Part shown: one piece after another, positions 34,901-43,690 of the stretch
How the letters are laid out: each line of letters opens with the position of its first letter
Numbering within the stretch: the stretch's first letter is position 1
NCBI RefSeq assembly: GCF_030643905.1
Contig: NZ_CP121446.1
Location: forward strand, 2,643,501-2,707,500
Source of the DNA: Flavobacterium sp. IMCC34852
GTDB taxonomy: Bacteria > Bacteroidota > Bacteroidia > Flavobacteriales > Flavobacteriaceae
Length of the DNA stretch: 64,000 bases
Direction of reading: 5' to 3'
Notes under the pieces: model-generated
What the model was told of the DNA's origin: nothing
Seen by the model: the letters and a program-made list of their open reading frames with translations, nothing else
The model's database searches: none
Position numbers and translations under genes: made by a program

Positions 34901-36853
34901 TTACAAAACAATGTTTATCCCCAACTTGAAATTTCTTCCTCGGGTGGAGTAACCGATGTTTTCCACGAATTTCTCGTTTAATATATTGGTCACCGAACCA
35001 AAAACGGTTAAGCGGTTTTTAATTAATTCATATTTGGCTAAAGCATTAACCAATTGGTAGGAATCCAATTTTACAAAGCTTGTTCCGAAAGTATTCCCAT
35101 CAAAAAAAGCATCGTTTCTCCCATCAAAATACTGGTAGTTTACATTGAATAAAGTTCTTGGCGTTGGCTGAAAATCCAATCCGGCATTGACTTTGTGTTT
35201 CGGAATTAATCGGTCTAACGCTTTATCAACCTGCGTGAACGTATAGTTTGCATTTACCCTTAATTTATCCATTACCTCAAAAGTCATTTCGGTTTCTACT
35301 CCTTTGGCTTTGTTGGTGCCATTAATGTTTATATAATAAGCTTCGAAAGTGTTTGAATCGAAAAAGAAATCAAACGAATTAGTTTGGTCGCGGTAAAAAG
35401 CTACGGCGTCAAATTTTATTTTTTTGTTAAACAATTGGGTTTCAAAACCGGCTTCGATTGTCGTGTTCTTTTCAGGAGTTAAATCGGTGTTACCATATTC
35501 AGAGTACAATTGGTACAAACTTGGGGTGATATAGGCAGTGCTGTAAGAAGCCAACACTTTGAAAGGAATTTTGGTTTTAAAATTGAACGAAGGATTAAAA
35601 TTGGCCACCAAATTATTGCCATACGCACTATGATTGTTCAATCGAATACCGGTGTTGATATTGAGTCCAAAGTCAAGATTATACACAAAAGTGGTGTAAC
35701 CATCTACAATATTGAACTTCGTGGTTTTGTTATCGATATTGCCATAAGGCGTTTCGCTCAACATATCATTGAATTGGTAATTTACGCCCATAATCAAGGC
35801 AAACTCGTTGGAGAAGCTGTATTTGTTAACGGCATCAACCACTACGCTACGCGATTCATACAAGGAATAATCAGTTACCGAAGTATAGCTGTTATACTCA
35901 CTATAATCACGGGCAATTTTGGTAAAACCGGAATTCAGAACAAATTCGCCTTTGTTGTATTTGAATTTCGGGGAGAATCCAAAACGAACTTGCTCTGAAG
36001 TGGTAGTATTGATATTGGTGTCATTAAAACCGGTATTATCGAAAGTAAAATCGTAACCATTTTTCAATTTGTCATAGTTTCCAAAGAAGTCTAAAGTCAG
36101 TCTATCTGTGGCTTTGAAACCCAATTTGGCTATCGCATTTTGTCTTGAAAATCGATCTTCTTCATACTTTATAGATTCATCCGGTGGAGCAATTTGAGAG
36201 ATATTTCCGGTTTCGGTACTGTTGAAACCGGCGAAGTAATTGACTTTTTTGTAGCTTCCGTTTACTGAAATCCCTTGGTTAAAATCTTGACCGTTGTATT
36301 TTTTATTGTCGGTAGTATTGTTGGAACCAATGTTAACATAAGCATTGCCCTCAATGGTTTTCTTGGATGCCCTTTTTAAAGTAATATTAATTACTCCGGT
36401 GGCCGCGCCCGTTCCGTACAAAGTACTCGCCGCTCCTTTCATCACCTCTATACTTTCTACTTGTTCAACCGGCAGCAATCGCAAATCATACTCTAAACTA
36501 ATCCCTGATGCATCCGTAACCGGAATACCGTCAATGAGAATTAGCACTTGTCTGTTTTTACCGCCTCGAATGTAGTAGCCTAAGTTCTTTCCGTTAGCCG
36601 ATTGGTTACCGTTGATTTCTACGCCGGTTACTTGGGATAAGACTGTGGCCAAACTTTGTCCTGATTTATTCTCTAAGTCTTTGGCCGAAATGACTTCAAT
36701 TACTTTTCCTGATTTTTCTTTGCTTTGCGCAAATTTGGTGTCGGAAATCACCACTTCTTTTAACGAATTCACTTTGGTAGAATCCTGTTCTTGCGCATAG
36801 GCACAAGTGTTTAGCATAGCCAAAATAGCTACTGCTCTAACTGTTTTTTTCAT
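34901..36853 (-). CDS. btuB: TonB-dependent outer-membrane receptor, probable B12 receptor (BtuB-like)
   Basis: The 650-residue protein has a signal peptide (VAILAMLNTCAYAQ), a TonB-box-like stretch LKEVVISDTK near 31-40, and a plug domain of about 45-165 (ATVLSQVTGVEING, YYIRGGKNRQVLILIDGIPV, VESIEVMKGAASTLYGTGA). A 22-stranded barrel follows, ending in an aromatic-rich strand (FKLGINIVL). The mRNA leader is a cobalamin riboswitch and the divergent operon encodes a binding-protein ABC importer, so cobalamin is the likely cargo. Import would draw on the TonB-ExbBD energy system, which is not encoded here. The length is typical for BtuB. Confidence 0.9.
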   Translation of the reverse strand: MKKTVRAVAILAMLNTCAYAQEQDSTKVNSLKEVVISDTKFAQSKEKSGKVIEVISAKDLENKSGQSLATVLSQVTGVEINGNQSANGKNLGYYIRGGKNRQVLILIDGIPVTDASGISLEYDLRLLPVEQVESIEVMKGAASTLYGTGAATGVINITLKRASKKTIEGNAYVNIGSNNTTDNKKYNGQDFNQGISVNGSYKKVNYFAGFNSTETGNISQIAPPDESIKYEEDRFSRQNAIAKLGFKATDRLTLDFFGNYDKLKNGYDFTFDNTGFNDTNINTTTSEQVRFGFSPKFKYNKGEFVLNSGFTKIARDYSEYNSYTSVTDYSLYESRSVVVDAVNKYSFSNEFALIMGVNYQFNDMLSETPYGNIDNKTTKFNIVDGYTTFVYNLDFGLNINTGIRLNNHSAYGNNLVANFNPSFNFKTKIPFKVLASYSTAYITPSLYQLYSEYGNTDLTPEKNTTIEAGFETQLFNKKIKFDAVAFYRDQTNSFDFFFDSNTFEAYYININGTNKAKGVETEMTFEVMDKLRVNANYTFTQVDKALDRLIPKHKVNAGLDFQPTPRTLFNVNYQYFDGRNDAFFDGNTFGTSFVKLDSYQLVNALAKYELIKNRLTVFGSVTNILNEKFVENIGYSTRGRNFKLGINIVL

Positions 36854-36947
36854 TTTTTTAATTCAACAATAATTTGATAATCTTGGGAGAAAAGCATAGA
36901 ATTTACCCATACCCAAACCTTTTGTCCCGAAAGTTTGTTACTCGATG

Positions 36948-37125
36948 AATTAGGCAGGTCTCCTGGCTCGCGTCTTGTTGTTGACCTTCTCATCCCGATA
37001 ACGGAACAATGGTTTTGCAGATAACAACAAGCTTGATAGCTTACAGTTGCGGGAACAGCTTTGGATTTTAACCAAATTCCCTTTTAATGCGATTTTGAAA
37101 AACAGAAATCGCAACCTTAATTCGG
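36948..37125 (-). promoter_or_regulatory. Cobalamin riboswitch in the btuB leader
   Basis: Read on the minus strand, the leader contains AAAAGGGAATTTGGTTAAAA, TCCAAAGCTGTTCCCGCAAC and, at 36951-36968, the B12 box AGCCAGGAGACCTGCCTA, in the order expected for a cobalamin riboswitch. It covers about 180 bases between the promoter at 37129 and the btuB ATG at 36853. Binding of B12 should lower receptor expression. Confidence 0.93.
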
Positions 37126-37128
37126 GCG

Positions 37129-37136
37129 CAAAGGTA
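37129..37136 (-). promoter_or_regulatory. Promoter -7 element for the riboswitch-btuB transcript
   Basis: CAAAGGTA on the plus strand reads TACCTTTG on the minus strand, an exact TAnnTTTG match. A TTG lies 16 bases further upstream. The start of transcription near 37122 coincides with the beginning of the riboswitch. Confidence 0.7.
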
Positions 37137-37160
37137 AAGTATTAATTAAAAACAAAACAA

Positions 37161-37168
37161 TACTTTTG
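37161..37168 (+). promoter_or_regulatory. Promoter -7 element for the B12 ABC-importer operon
   Basis: TACTTTTG matches TAnnTTTG. It is only 24 bases from the divergent btuB -7 element, so the two promoters overlap. The predicted leader before ATG 37182 is under ten bases, leaving no room for a riboswitch on this side. Confidence 0.65.
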
Positions 37169-37181
37169 CAAAAACAATTTG

Positions 37182-38318
37182 ATGAAAACCTTTTTTAACT
37201 CAATACTGTCGGTCATTTCGGTTGTCTCGCTTTCAGGTTGCAAAACCGAAACAAATTCGGCACCAACAATTGCAACAGAAAATACCGTGCAATATGCCAA
37301 AGGCTTTTCCATTCAAAACTATGACGGCTATACAGTTGTGACGGTCCAAAATCCTTGGCCAAAGGCCACAAAAACTTATACTTATGTACTAAAAGAAAAA
37401 GAAGGAATTGTTCCGGACAGTCTAAAACAAAACACCATTATTTCGGTACCAATAAAAAACATAGTGGTTACCTCAACCACGCACATTCCTTCATTGGAAA
37501 TGTTGAACGAAGAAAAGTCATTAGTTGGATTTCCGCATTTGGATTACATTTCTTCCGAAAAAGTAAGGGCTCGAATTGAAGCCGGAAAGGTCAAAGAGTT
37601 AGGCAATAACAAAGATTTAAATACTGAAGTTGTGCTCAATTTACAACCCGATGTGATTATTGGTTACGGCATTGACAACAACAATCCGACATTAGATAAT
37701 TTACAAAAAAGTGGTTTAAAAGTCATGCTCAATGGCGATTGGAACGAAGAAACACCGCTAGGCAAAGCCGAATGGATTAAGTTTTTCGGAGCATTATACG
37801 GCAAACAAAAAGAGGCTAACGAACTGTTTACCAAAATTGAACAAGATTACTTGAACACCATCAAAATTGTCAAAAATGTAACCTACTCGCCTACTATTTT
37901 GGCCGGCGATATGTTTGAAGACCGTTGGTATTTGCCCAGGGGAACGAGTTGGGGAAGTTTATTATTAAAAGAAGCCAAAGGGAACTATTTATGGCAAGAA
38001 ACCAGTGGCACCGGCAGTTTGTCTTTGTCGTTTGAAGCCGTTTTTGAAAAAGCCAAAAAAGCAGATATTTGGATTACCTCAGGACAATTTGATTCACTCA
38101 AAGAGATGACTGAAATGAATCCGCATTATGCCCAATTTGATGCGTTTCAAAATAAAAATGTATATTCGTTTAGCGGGAAAAAAGGAAAAACCGGTGGCAT
38201 TTTATATTATGAATTGGCACCCAACCGACCGGATATAGTATTAAAAGATATTGTAAAGATTTTACATCCTGAATTGTTGCCGAGTTATCAAACTTTTTTC
38301 TTTGAGAAATTGAAATAA
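37182..38318 (+). CDS. ABC-importer substrate-binding lipoprotein, probably for cobalamin
   Basis: The 378-residue protein has a lipoprotein signal ending SLSGC (Cys20) and a periplasmic-binding domain of the BtuF/FecB class. Visible landmarks are VVTSTTHIPSLEMLNEEKSLVG, VVLNLQPDVIIGYG, KADIWITSGQ and the C-terminal HPELLPSY. The protein begins with ATG at 37182, while the open frame includes an earlier TTG at 37179. It is first in a three-gene operon with a FecCD permease and an ATPase. Facing a riboswitch-controlled B12 receptor, cobalamin is the likely ligand, although iron chelates use the same family. Confidence 0.88.
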   Translation: MKTFFNSILSVISVVSLSGCKTETNSAPTIATENTVQYAKGFSIQNYDGYTVVTVQNPWPKATKTYTYVLKEKEGIVPDSLKQNTIISVPIKNIVVTSTTHIPSLEMLNEEKSLVGFPHLDYISSEKVRARIEAGKVKELGNNKDLNTEVVLNLQPDVIIGYGIDNNNPTLDNLQKSGLKVMLNGDWNEETPLGKAEWIKFFGALYGKQKEANELFTKIEQDYLNTIKIVKNVTYSPTILAGDMFEDRWYLPRGTSWGSLLLKEAKGNYLWQETSGTGSLSLSFEAVFEKAKKADIWITSGQFDSLKEMTEMNPHYAQFDAFQNKNVYSFSGKKGKTGGILYYELAPNRPDIVLKDIVKILHPELLPSYQTFFFEKLK

Positions 38319-38327
38319 CACCCAGAT

Positions 38328-39356
38328 TTGAAAAACATCCATCGAAATACTTTCCTCTTCACCCTATTGTCATTGACATTGTTATTGACATTACTCTTGA
38401 ACATTTCTTTTGGTCAAGTGTCAATTCCGGTGAAAGAAGTCTTTAAAAGTTTGTTTGGCGGCGTGGCCGAAAAAGACACTTGGGAATATATCATAGTGAA
38501 TTTTAGGTTACCCAAATCCATTACAGCTATTTTGGTCGGTGTCGGATTGTCAATTAGCGGTTTGTTGATGCAAACTTTATTTCGAAATCCGTTGGCCGGA
38601 CCTTATGTATTAGGTTTAAGCTCGGGATCGAGTTTGGGCGTGGCTTTTGTGATTCTTGGTGCAGGACTTTTGCCCGCAGTTTTTTCTCAGTTTTTATTGT
38701 CTTCTTATGGAATCATTTTGGCTTCTTGTATGGGAAGTTTATTGGTTTTATTACTGATTTTAATTGTTTCCCAACGCTTGCGTGATACAATGTCTATATT
38801 AATTGTCGGGCTGATGTTTAGTAGTTTTACAGGCGCTATTGTGAGTGTATTGAGTTATTTCAGTACAGCCGAACAATTGCAGAAATATACTTTTTGGTCG
38901 ATGGGTAGCATTGGCAATTTGTCTTGGCAGAATATCAGCTTGTTAACCCTTTCGATAGTCATTGGTTTGGGAATAAGTTTACTGACTTTAAAATCTCTGG
39001 ATGCTTTATTACTAGGCGAAAACTATGCCAGAAGTTTGGGTCTAAATATCAAAAAAGCCCGCTATAACATCATCATTGCCACGAGTATTTTGGCCGGAAG
39101 TATTACCGCTTTTGCCGGGCCGATAGCTTTTATAGGCTTGGCCGTTCCGCATTTGTCTAAACTGTTATTTCAAACCAGCAACCACCGAACCTTATTTTGG
39201 AGTACCATATTGATTGGCGCTATCATCATGTTATTTTGTGATACGGTTTCCCAAATGCCGGGCTTTGAGTTTACTTTGCCTATCAATGCCATAACCTCTA
39301 TTGTTGGCGCGCCTGTTGTGATTTGGTTGATAGTCAGAAAAAAGAGTATTCAGTAA
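38328..39356 (+). CDS. FecCD/BtuC-type ABC-importer permease
   Basis: The 342-residue membrane protein has about nine to ten hydrophobic helices. Hallmarks of the FecCD family are LPKSITAILVGVGLSISGLLMQTLFRNPLAGPYVLG in two consecutive blocks (about 63-98), the central GLMFSSFTGAIVS, and GPIAFIGLAVPHLSKLLF near 262-280, which contacts the ATPase. The start codon is TTG at 38328, since no ATG or GTG occurs nearby in frame. It lies nine bases after the binding-protein gene and 11 before the ATPase gene. It should form the B12 channel with them. Confidence 0.92.
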   Translation: MKNIHRNTFLFTLLSLTLLLTLLLNISFGQVSIPVKEVFKSLFGGVAEKDTWEYIIVNFRLPKSITAILVGVGLSISGLLMQTLFRNPLAGPYVLGLSSGSSLGVAFVILGAGLLPAVFSQFLLSSYGIILASCMGSLLVLLLILIVSQRLRDTMSILIVGLMFSSFTGAIVSVLSYFSTAEQLQKYTFWSMGSIGNLSWQNISLLTLSIVIGLGISLLTLKSLDALLLGENYARSLGLNIKKARYNIIIATSILAGSITAFAGPIAFIGLAVPHLSKLLFQTSNHRTLFWSTILIGAIIMLFCDTVSQMPGFEFTLPINAITSIVGAPVVIWLIVRKKSIQ

Positions 39357-39367
39357 AAAATTAATTA

Positions 39368-40153
39368 GTGGTCAATCAAACGAACATCCTTTCTTCTCAG
39401 AATTTATCCATTGGATACCAATCCAAAAAGGGTCAAAATGTTATAGCCGAAAACCTCAACTTAAATTTGGCTACCGGACAATTGATTGCTTTGGTTGGTG
39501 CTAATGGTGTTGGGAAATCTACTTTGTTGCGAACATTAACCGGTATACAAAAACCTTTGAAAGGTAAAGTTTTGCTGAATGAAAAGAATATCCGAGAGTA
39601 TCAGGCTTTGGAATTGGCACAGCATTTAAGTTTGGTGCTGACTGAAAAATTGCCACCAAGCAACCTGACTGTTTTTGAACTAATCGCCTTAGGCAGACAA
39701 CCTTATACCAATTGGTTGGGAAAGCTTTCGGGAGAAGATTATGAAAAAATCAATCAAGCCATTAAACTTACGCATATTGAGCATTTGGCTACCGAAAAAC
39801 ATCAAGAAATCAGTGACGGTCAGTTGCAAATTGTACTGATTGCTAGAGCATTGGCACAAGACACACCGCTAATCATTTTGGATGAACCTACCACACACTT
39901 GGATTTATTACACAAAGTTTCGGTTTTTAAATTGCTTAAAAAGCTTTCACAAGAAACCAATAAATGCATTTTATTTTCTACACACGACATTGATTTGGCA
40001 ATACAATTGAGCGATGAAATGATTGTCATGACCGAGGAAAACGTTGTGCAAGACCAACCTTGTAACCTCATTACGCAAGGTGTTTTTAGTAATCTTTTCA
40101 AAGACGATTCCATCACTTTTGATGGCGAAAAAGGGAAGTTTGTAATTTCTTAA
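39368..40153 (+). CDS. ABC-importer ATPase (BtuD/FecE type)
   Basis: The 261-residue protein starts with GTG at 39368. It has Walker A GANGVGKST (44-52), a Q-loop region near LVLTEKLPPSN, the signature ISDGQLQ near 149 and Walker B LIILDEPT (about 168-175), followed by a switch His in FSTHDIDLA. The signature carries Asp in place of the first Gly of LSGGQ, a variant I believe is common in flavobacterial iron and B12 ATPases. It drives import through the FecCD permease encoded just upstream. Confidence 0.93.
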   Translation: MVNQTNILSSQNLSIGYQSKKGQNVIAENLNLNLATGQLIALVGANGVGKSTLLRTLTGIQKPLKGKVLLNEKNIREYQALELAQHLSLVLTEKLPPSNLTVFELIALGRQPYTNWLGKLSGEDYEKINQAIKLTHIEHLATEKHQEISDGQLQIVLIARALAQDTPLIILDEPTTHLDLLHKVSVFKLLKKLSQETNKCILFSTHDIDLAIQLSDEMIVMTEENVVQDQPCNLITQGVFSNLFKDDSITFDGEKGKFVIS

Positions 40154-40160
40154 CTGAAGA

Positions 40161-40613
40161 CTATTTCAAATTTATTTGTCTTTTCGCTTCGCCCACTACA
40201 AAGGCAACGGAATTGGCAATGTTGTAACTACGGATTAAATTCGACATGGGAATGGTCAGATGATTCTCAAATTGAGCTAAAACTTCTTGGCTGAGTCCGA
40301 CACTTTCTTTGCCGAAAACCAACCAATCTTCGTCTTGAAACTCGGCTTCATAAATAGATTTTGTGGCGTGTGAACTCATCAGGAAAACTCTCGATTTATC
40401 TTTGATTTGATCCATCCATTCAGCTACATTTTGGTATTCAGTAACTTCCAAATGCACCCAATAATCCAATCCTGAGCGCTTTAAGTTTTTATCATTGATT
40501 TCAAATCCAAAAGGATGAATCAAGTGTAACCGACTTTGGGTTCCGACACTCAAACGACCAATATTTCCGGTGTTGTTGGGGATTTCGGGTTCGACAAGCA
40601 CTATATTAAGCAT
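40161..40613 (-). CDS. trmL: tRNA (cytidine(34)-2'-O)-methyltransferase
   Basis: The 150-residue SPOUT methyltransferase modifies the wobble base of leucine tRNAs. It starts MLNIVLVEPEIPNNTGNIGR, followed by LIHPFGFEINDKNLKRSGLDYW. The trefoil-knot motifs are LVFGKESVGLSQEVL and IPMSNLIRSYNIANSVAFV. The length matches TrmL (about 155). It is convergent with the B12 ATPase gene with only seven bases between and no terminator. The pseudouridine synthase gene ends 14 bases upstream, so the two RNA-modification genes are probably co-transcribed. Confidence 0.94.
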   Translation of the reverse strand: MLNIVLVEPEIPNNTGNIGRLSVGTQSRLHLIHPFGFEINDKNLKRSGLDYWVHLEVTEYQNVAEWMDQIKDKSRVFLMSSHATKSIYEAEFQDEDWLVFGKESVGLSQEVLAQFENHLTIPMSNLIRSYNIANSVAFVVGEAKRQINLK

Positions 40614-40627
40614 ATTCGATTATTTGG

Positions 40628-41200
40628 TTATTCGGCTATTTGAAAATGAGATACTGCTACAACTTCACCGGCTTTTAGGTTATGCAAATGTATATTACCT
40701 ACTCGAATTCTCACTAATCGAAGTGTTGGAAATCCCACTGCTGCTGTCATTTTTCGCACTTGGCGGAATTTTCCTTCCGTTAGCGTAATGGAAATCCAAC
40801 TCGTAGGTCCGTGGCGTTCGTCTCGTATTCTTCTGCCTTCACCGATACAGCACGGGAGTTTAGAAATCAACTTTGCTTCGCATTTTTTTGTAGTATAACG
40901 AATCCCTTTAAATCCGATTTCTACTCCGGCTTTGAGTTGCGCTACCGCTTCATTAGTGATGATACCATCCACTTGAGCATAATATTCTTTTTCGATAGTG
41001 TTGCTTCTCACTATTTCGCTCAACATACCATCGGTCGTCAATAAGAGTAGCCCTTCAGAATCTTCATCCAAACGACCTATAGCCATAGTGCCATTGGGGA
41101 AATCATAAAGTTCACCAAGCAATTTTTTGTGTCGCTTTTTCTCGTAAACAAATTGGCTCAAATAGCCGTGTGGTTTGTGAATTAAGAAATGATGGTGCAT
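40628..41200 (-). CDS. RsuA/RluE-type pseudouridine synthase
   Basis: The 190-residue enzyme isomerises uridine to pseudouridine in rRNA. The catalytic Asp45 lies in IGRLDEDSEGLLLLTTDG, and the family motifs LITE-like TEGKFRQVRKMTAAVGFPTLRL and VRIRVGNI are present. It lacks the N-terminal S4 domain, which fits the RluE subgroup (23S rRNA U2457 in E. coli). The -7 promoter element is at 41214-41221. It is followed by trmL after 14 bases. The family is certain; the exact target base is inferred. Confidence 0.9.
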   Translation of the reverse strand: MHHHFLIHKPHGYLSQFVYEKKRHKKLLGELYDFPNGTMAIGRLDEDSEGLLLLTTDGMLSEIVRSNTIEKEYYAQVDGIITNEAVAQLKAGVEIGFKGIRYTTKKCEAKLISKLPCCIGEGRRIRDERHGPTSWISITLTEGKFRQVRKMTAAVGFPTLRLVRIRVGNIHLHNLKAGEVVAVSHFQIAE

Positions 41201-41213
41201 GAAACAGTTTTGA

Positions 41214-41221
41214 CAAAAATA
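41214..41221 (-). promoter_or_regulatory. Promoter -7 element for the pseudouridine synthase-trmL unit
   Basis: CAAAAATA on the plus strand reads TATTTTTG on the minus strand. It lies 13 bases before the ATG at 41200, giving a leader of about seven bases. Confidence 0.45.
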
Positions 41222-41223
41222 AA

Positions 41224-41250
41224 AAAGACCATCCGAAAAGGACAGTCTTT
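41224..41250 (-). terminator. Terminator of the DUF4476 gene
   Basis: AAAGAC (41224-41229) pairs with GTCTTT (41245-41250), with an inner CC/GG pairing. On the minus strand the stem is followed by TTTTTTATTTTTG. It overlaps the promoter of the next gene. Confidence 0.7.
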
Positions 41251-41271
41251 CTTCATTATATTTTAAAAATA

Positions 41272-42219
41272 TTATTGTCTGCTTTGTACATAATCCGACA
41301 ATTCATCAACATTACTGCTGAAAGAGAATATGCCGTTTAATTTGAAATAATTTCTTGGCTCAATACAATAATCGTAAGCATATTTAGCAAAATCCAATTT
41401 GTTGTCTTCAAAATTAAAGGTATTGGCAATTTGAATGATTTGATCTACATTCAAACAATTGGCTGTAATCACTTGTTTGGCTGTTTTCAAACGGGTATCT
41501 TCAAAACTTTGTTTTTTAATAGTAGCCAAAGCCGCATTGAAATTTCCCGGCGTCATACAAGTTCTGCCGTTACAACCTCTTACCGGTTCGTCATAATCTA
41601 CGGCGTGAGTACCGCCAACATTGGTAGTTGTGGTTGTGGTAGTTTGGGTAACGGAACCACCTCCCATAGTATCATTAATGGTAATTCCCATATTAACACC
41701 GCCAACATTTACCCCAACGCCCATAGTAGCACCACCGGTTTGTGTAGTGGTCGTAGTAGTTGTTTGAGACACACCACCAACCGTTTGTTGAACAGCCACC
41801 GGTCTCGGTTGACCATAATGAATTACATGCACATTGGAAGGTGGAATAAAATCGGGACGCACCGGTATAGAAGAAAAGTAGTTGAGTTTCATCTTGGTTT
41901 TGTTGTTCTTATCCCTTTTGATTTTATAAGTAACATCAGCAAAAACGCCATCTACATCAGTCAACATTAAATTATTTTTAGAGATATCCATCAAGGATTG
42001 GTCTTCAAATTTAATTTTGGCATTGTAATAAGGCTGGTTTAAATCTTCTACCCTTAAATTGGTTTGCGGAATATCGTTAATAACTTCTCCGTTGAGGATT
42101 AGCGTAAATTTATCACCGTCTTCTGAAAAGATAGTCAAATGACCTACCGGTCCGTTTAATTGGGCAAATGTTGAAAATGAAATCAACAAAAGTGCGGATA
42201 AAGTAATTTTTTTAATCAT
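41272..42219 (-). CDS. DUF4476 secreted protein with Thr-rich linkers
   Basis: The 315-residue protein has a signal peptide (ITLSALLLISFSTFAQ). Its N-terminal beta-rich part runs to about residue 130, and a low-complexity middle contains two TTTTTTT runs separated by Gly/Val/Asn-rich sequence. The C-terminal DUF4476 domain (about 220-312) includes CMTPGNFNAALATIKKQSFE and DVQ-like LNVDQIIQIANTFNFEDNKLDFAKYAYDYC. The domain's function is unknown. The paired poly-Thr tracts look like a duplicated flexible linker. The gene is alone, ending at a terminator. Secretion is clear; the role is not. Confidence 0.87.
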   Translation of the reverse strand: MIKKITLSALLLISFSTFAQLNGPVGHLTIFSEDGDKFTLILNGEVINDIPQTNLRVEDLNQPYYNAKIKFEDQSLMDISKNNLMLTDVDGVFADVTYKIKRDKNNKTKMKLNYFSSIPVRPDFIPPSNVHVIHYGQPRPVAVQQTVGGVSQTTTTTTTQTGGATMGVGVNVGGVNMGITINDTMGGGSVTQTTTTTTTNVGGTHAVDYDEPVRGCNGRTCMTPGNFNAALATIKKQSFEDTRLKTAKQVITANCLNVDQIIQIANTFNFEDNKLDFAKYAYDYCIEPRNYFKLNGIFSFSSNVDELSDYVQSRQ

Positions 42220-42367
42220 AGTTTTTTGGGTTTAAAATGGTTGCCTTTATTTATTGTTTCTCTAATTTGGCTTTTTCAAAAACGATGCCAATTTAAAAAC
42301 ATTTTTCAAAAGACCACTCTTATTTAAGTTAAATCTGCGTATATTTAGACTCTTATTTTTAAAATTT

Positions 42368-43690
42368 ATGACCGACAGTTTAATGATTATCCTCGCCTTT
42401 ATCATTGCTTTAGCCATTGGTATTTTCCTAGGCAAAACGCTATTTTCCGCCCAATCCCAATCAGACAAAGCGTCGTTAGAAGAAAAAATAAACGGTCTGC
42501 TGCAACAAATAGAGCAACTCAAAAGCCAAGTCAATCAGACCATTCAAGAACGCGAAAAAATTCGTACTGAAAAAGAAGCTTTGGCTATTCAATTATCAAA
42601 AAAAGAAACCGATTTTGAGAATCTTTGGGAACGCAACAAAGAACAAAAAGAAGAAGTTGAAAAATTACAGGAAAAATTCACCAAAGAATTTGAAAATTTG
42701 GCCAATAAAATCTTAGAAGAAAAAACCGTAAAATTCACTGAGCAAAACAAAGAAAACCTCAAAAATATCCTAACACCGCTTCAAGACAAAATTCAATTGT
42801 TTGAGAAGAAAGTAGAAGATACTCACAAAGAAAGCATTGATTATCATGCGGCTTTGCGCCAACAAATCTTAGGCTTGCGCGAGATGAATGAGCAAATGAG
42901 CAAAGAAACCTTGAACCTCACGAAAGCGTTAAAAGGCGACAGTAAAATGCAAGGCAATTGGGGCGAATTGATTTTGGAAAGAGTACTCGAAAAATCAGGT
43001 TTGGAGAAAGGTCGTGAATACGAAGTCCAACAAAGTTTTGTCACCGAAGAAGGCAATCGCGTGTTCCCCGATGTAGTGATTAATTTACCCGATGGCAAAA
43101 AAATGGTAGTCGATTCTAAAGTGACTTTGACTGCGTATGAACGGTATATCAATGAAGAAGACGATGAGGCCAAAACTCAATATTTAAAAGAACACGTCAT
43201 GGCTTTAAAACGCCACGTTGACCAACTGAGTGAAAAGAATTATCAGGATTTGTACCAAATGGAAAGCCCTGATTTTGTGTTGCTTTTTATCCCGATTGAA
43301 TCGGCTTTTGCTTTAGCTTTGAATGAAGACACTACCTTATACAACAAAGCATTTGAAAAAAATATTGTGATTGTTACACCTTCTACCCTTTTGGCTACTC
43401 TGAGAACTATTGACAGTATGTGGACGAATCAAAAGCAACAAGAAAATGCGTTGGAAATTGCGCGACAAGCAGGCGCTTTGTATGACAAATTTGAAGGATT
43501 TGTGGGCGATTTAGTAAAAATAGGCAAGAAAATGGATGAAGCCAAAGTAGAATATCAAGGTGCCATGAACAAGCTGGTTGAAGGCAAAGGTAATTTGGTT
43601 ACCAGTGTTGAAAAATTAAAAAAAATGGGAGCCAAAGCCAAAAAAGCATTACCTGAAAATATCTTAACCCGAGCCGAAAAAGATGAATAG
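42368..43690 (+). CDS. rmuC: RmuC-family DNA recombination protein
   Basis: The 440-residue protein has an N-terminal membrane anchor (MIILAFIIALAIGIFLGKTL), a long coiled coil at about 30-165 rich in Glu, Lys and Gln, and the RmuC nuclease-like domain. That domain carries KGDSKMQGNWGELILERVLE, LPDGKKMVVDSKVTLTAYE and FVLLFIPIESAFALAL. RmuC limits DNA rearrangement at inverted repeats in E. coli. The stop overlaps the next gene by eight bases, so the two are translationally coupled. The length is normal for the family. Confidence 0.94.
   Translation: MTDSLMIILAFIIALAIGIFLGKTLFSAQSQSDKASLEEKINGLLQQIEQLKSQVNQTIQEREKIRTEKEALAIQLSKKETDFENLWERNKEQKEEVEKLQEKFTKEFENLANKILEEKTVKFTEQNKENLKNILTPLQDKIQLFEKKVEDTHKESIDYHAALRQQILGLREMNEQMSKETLNLTKALKGDSKMQGNWGELILERVLEKSGLEKGREYEVQQSFVTEEGNRVFPDVVINLPDGKKMVVDSKVTLTAYERYINEEDDEAKTQYLKEHVMALKRHVDQLSEKNYQDLYQMESPDFVLLFIPIESAFALALNEDTTLYNKAFEKNIVIVTPSTLLATLRTIDSMWTNQKQQENALEIARQAGALYDKFEGFVGDLVKIGKKMDEAKVEYQGAMNKLVEGKGNLVTSVEKLKKMGAKAKKALPENILTRAEKDE

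Noticed and set aside
35510..35998. 162-residue plus-strand frame
   Set aside because: It is antisense to the barrel of the TonB receptor and has no independent support.
36948..37125. Riboswitch for the plus-strand ABC operon
   Set aside because: The B12 box and the conserved core read correctly only on the minus strand, so it belongs to btuB.
41431..41970. 179-residue plus-strand frame
   Set aside because: It is antisense to the Thr-rich DUF4476 gene; its composition is explained by the repeats of that gene.
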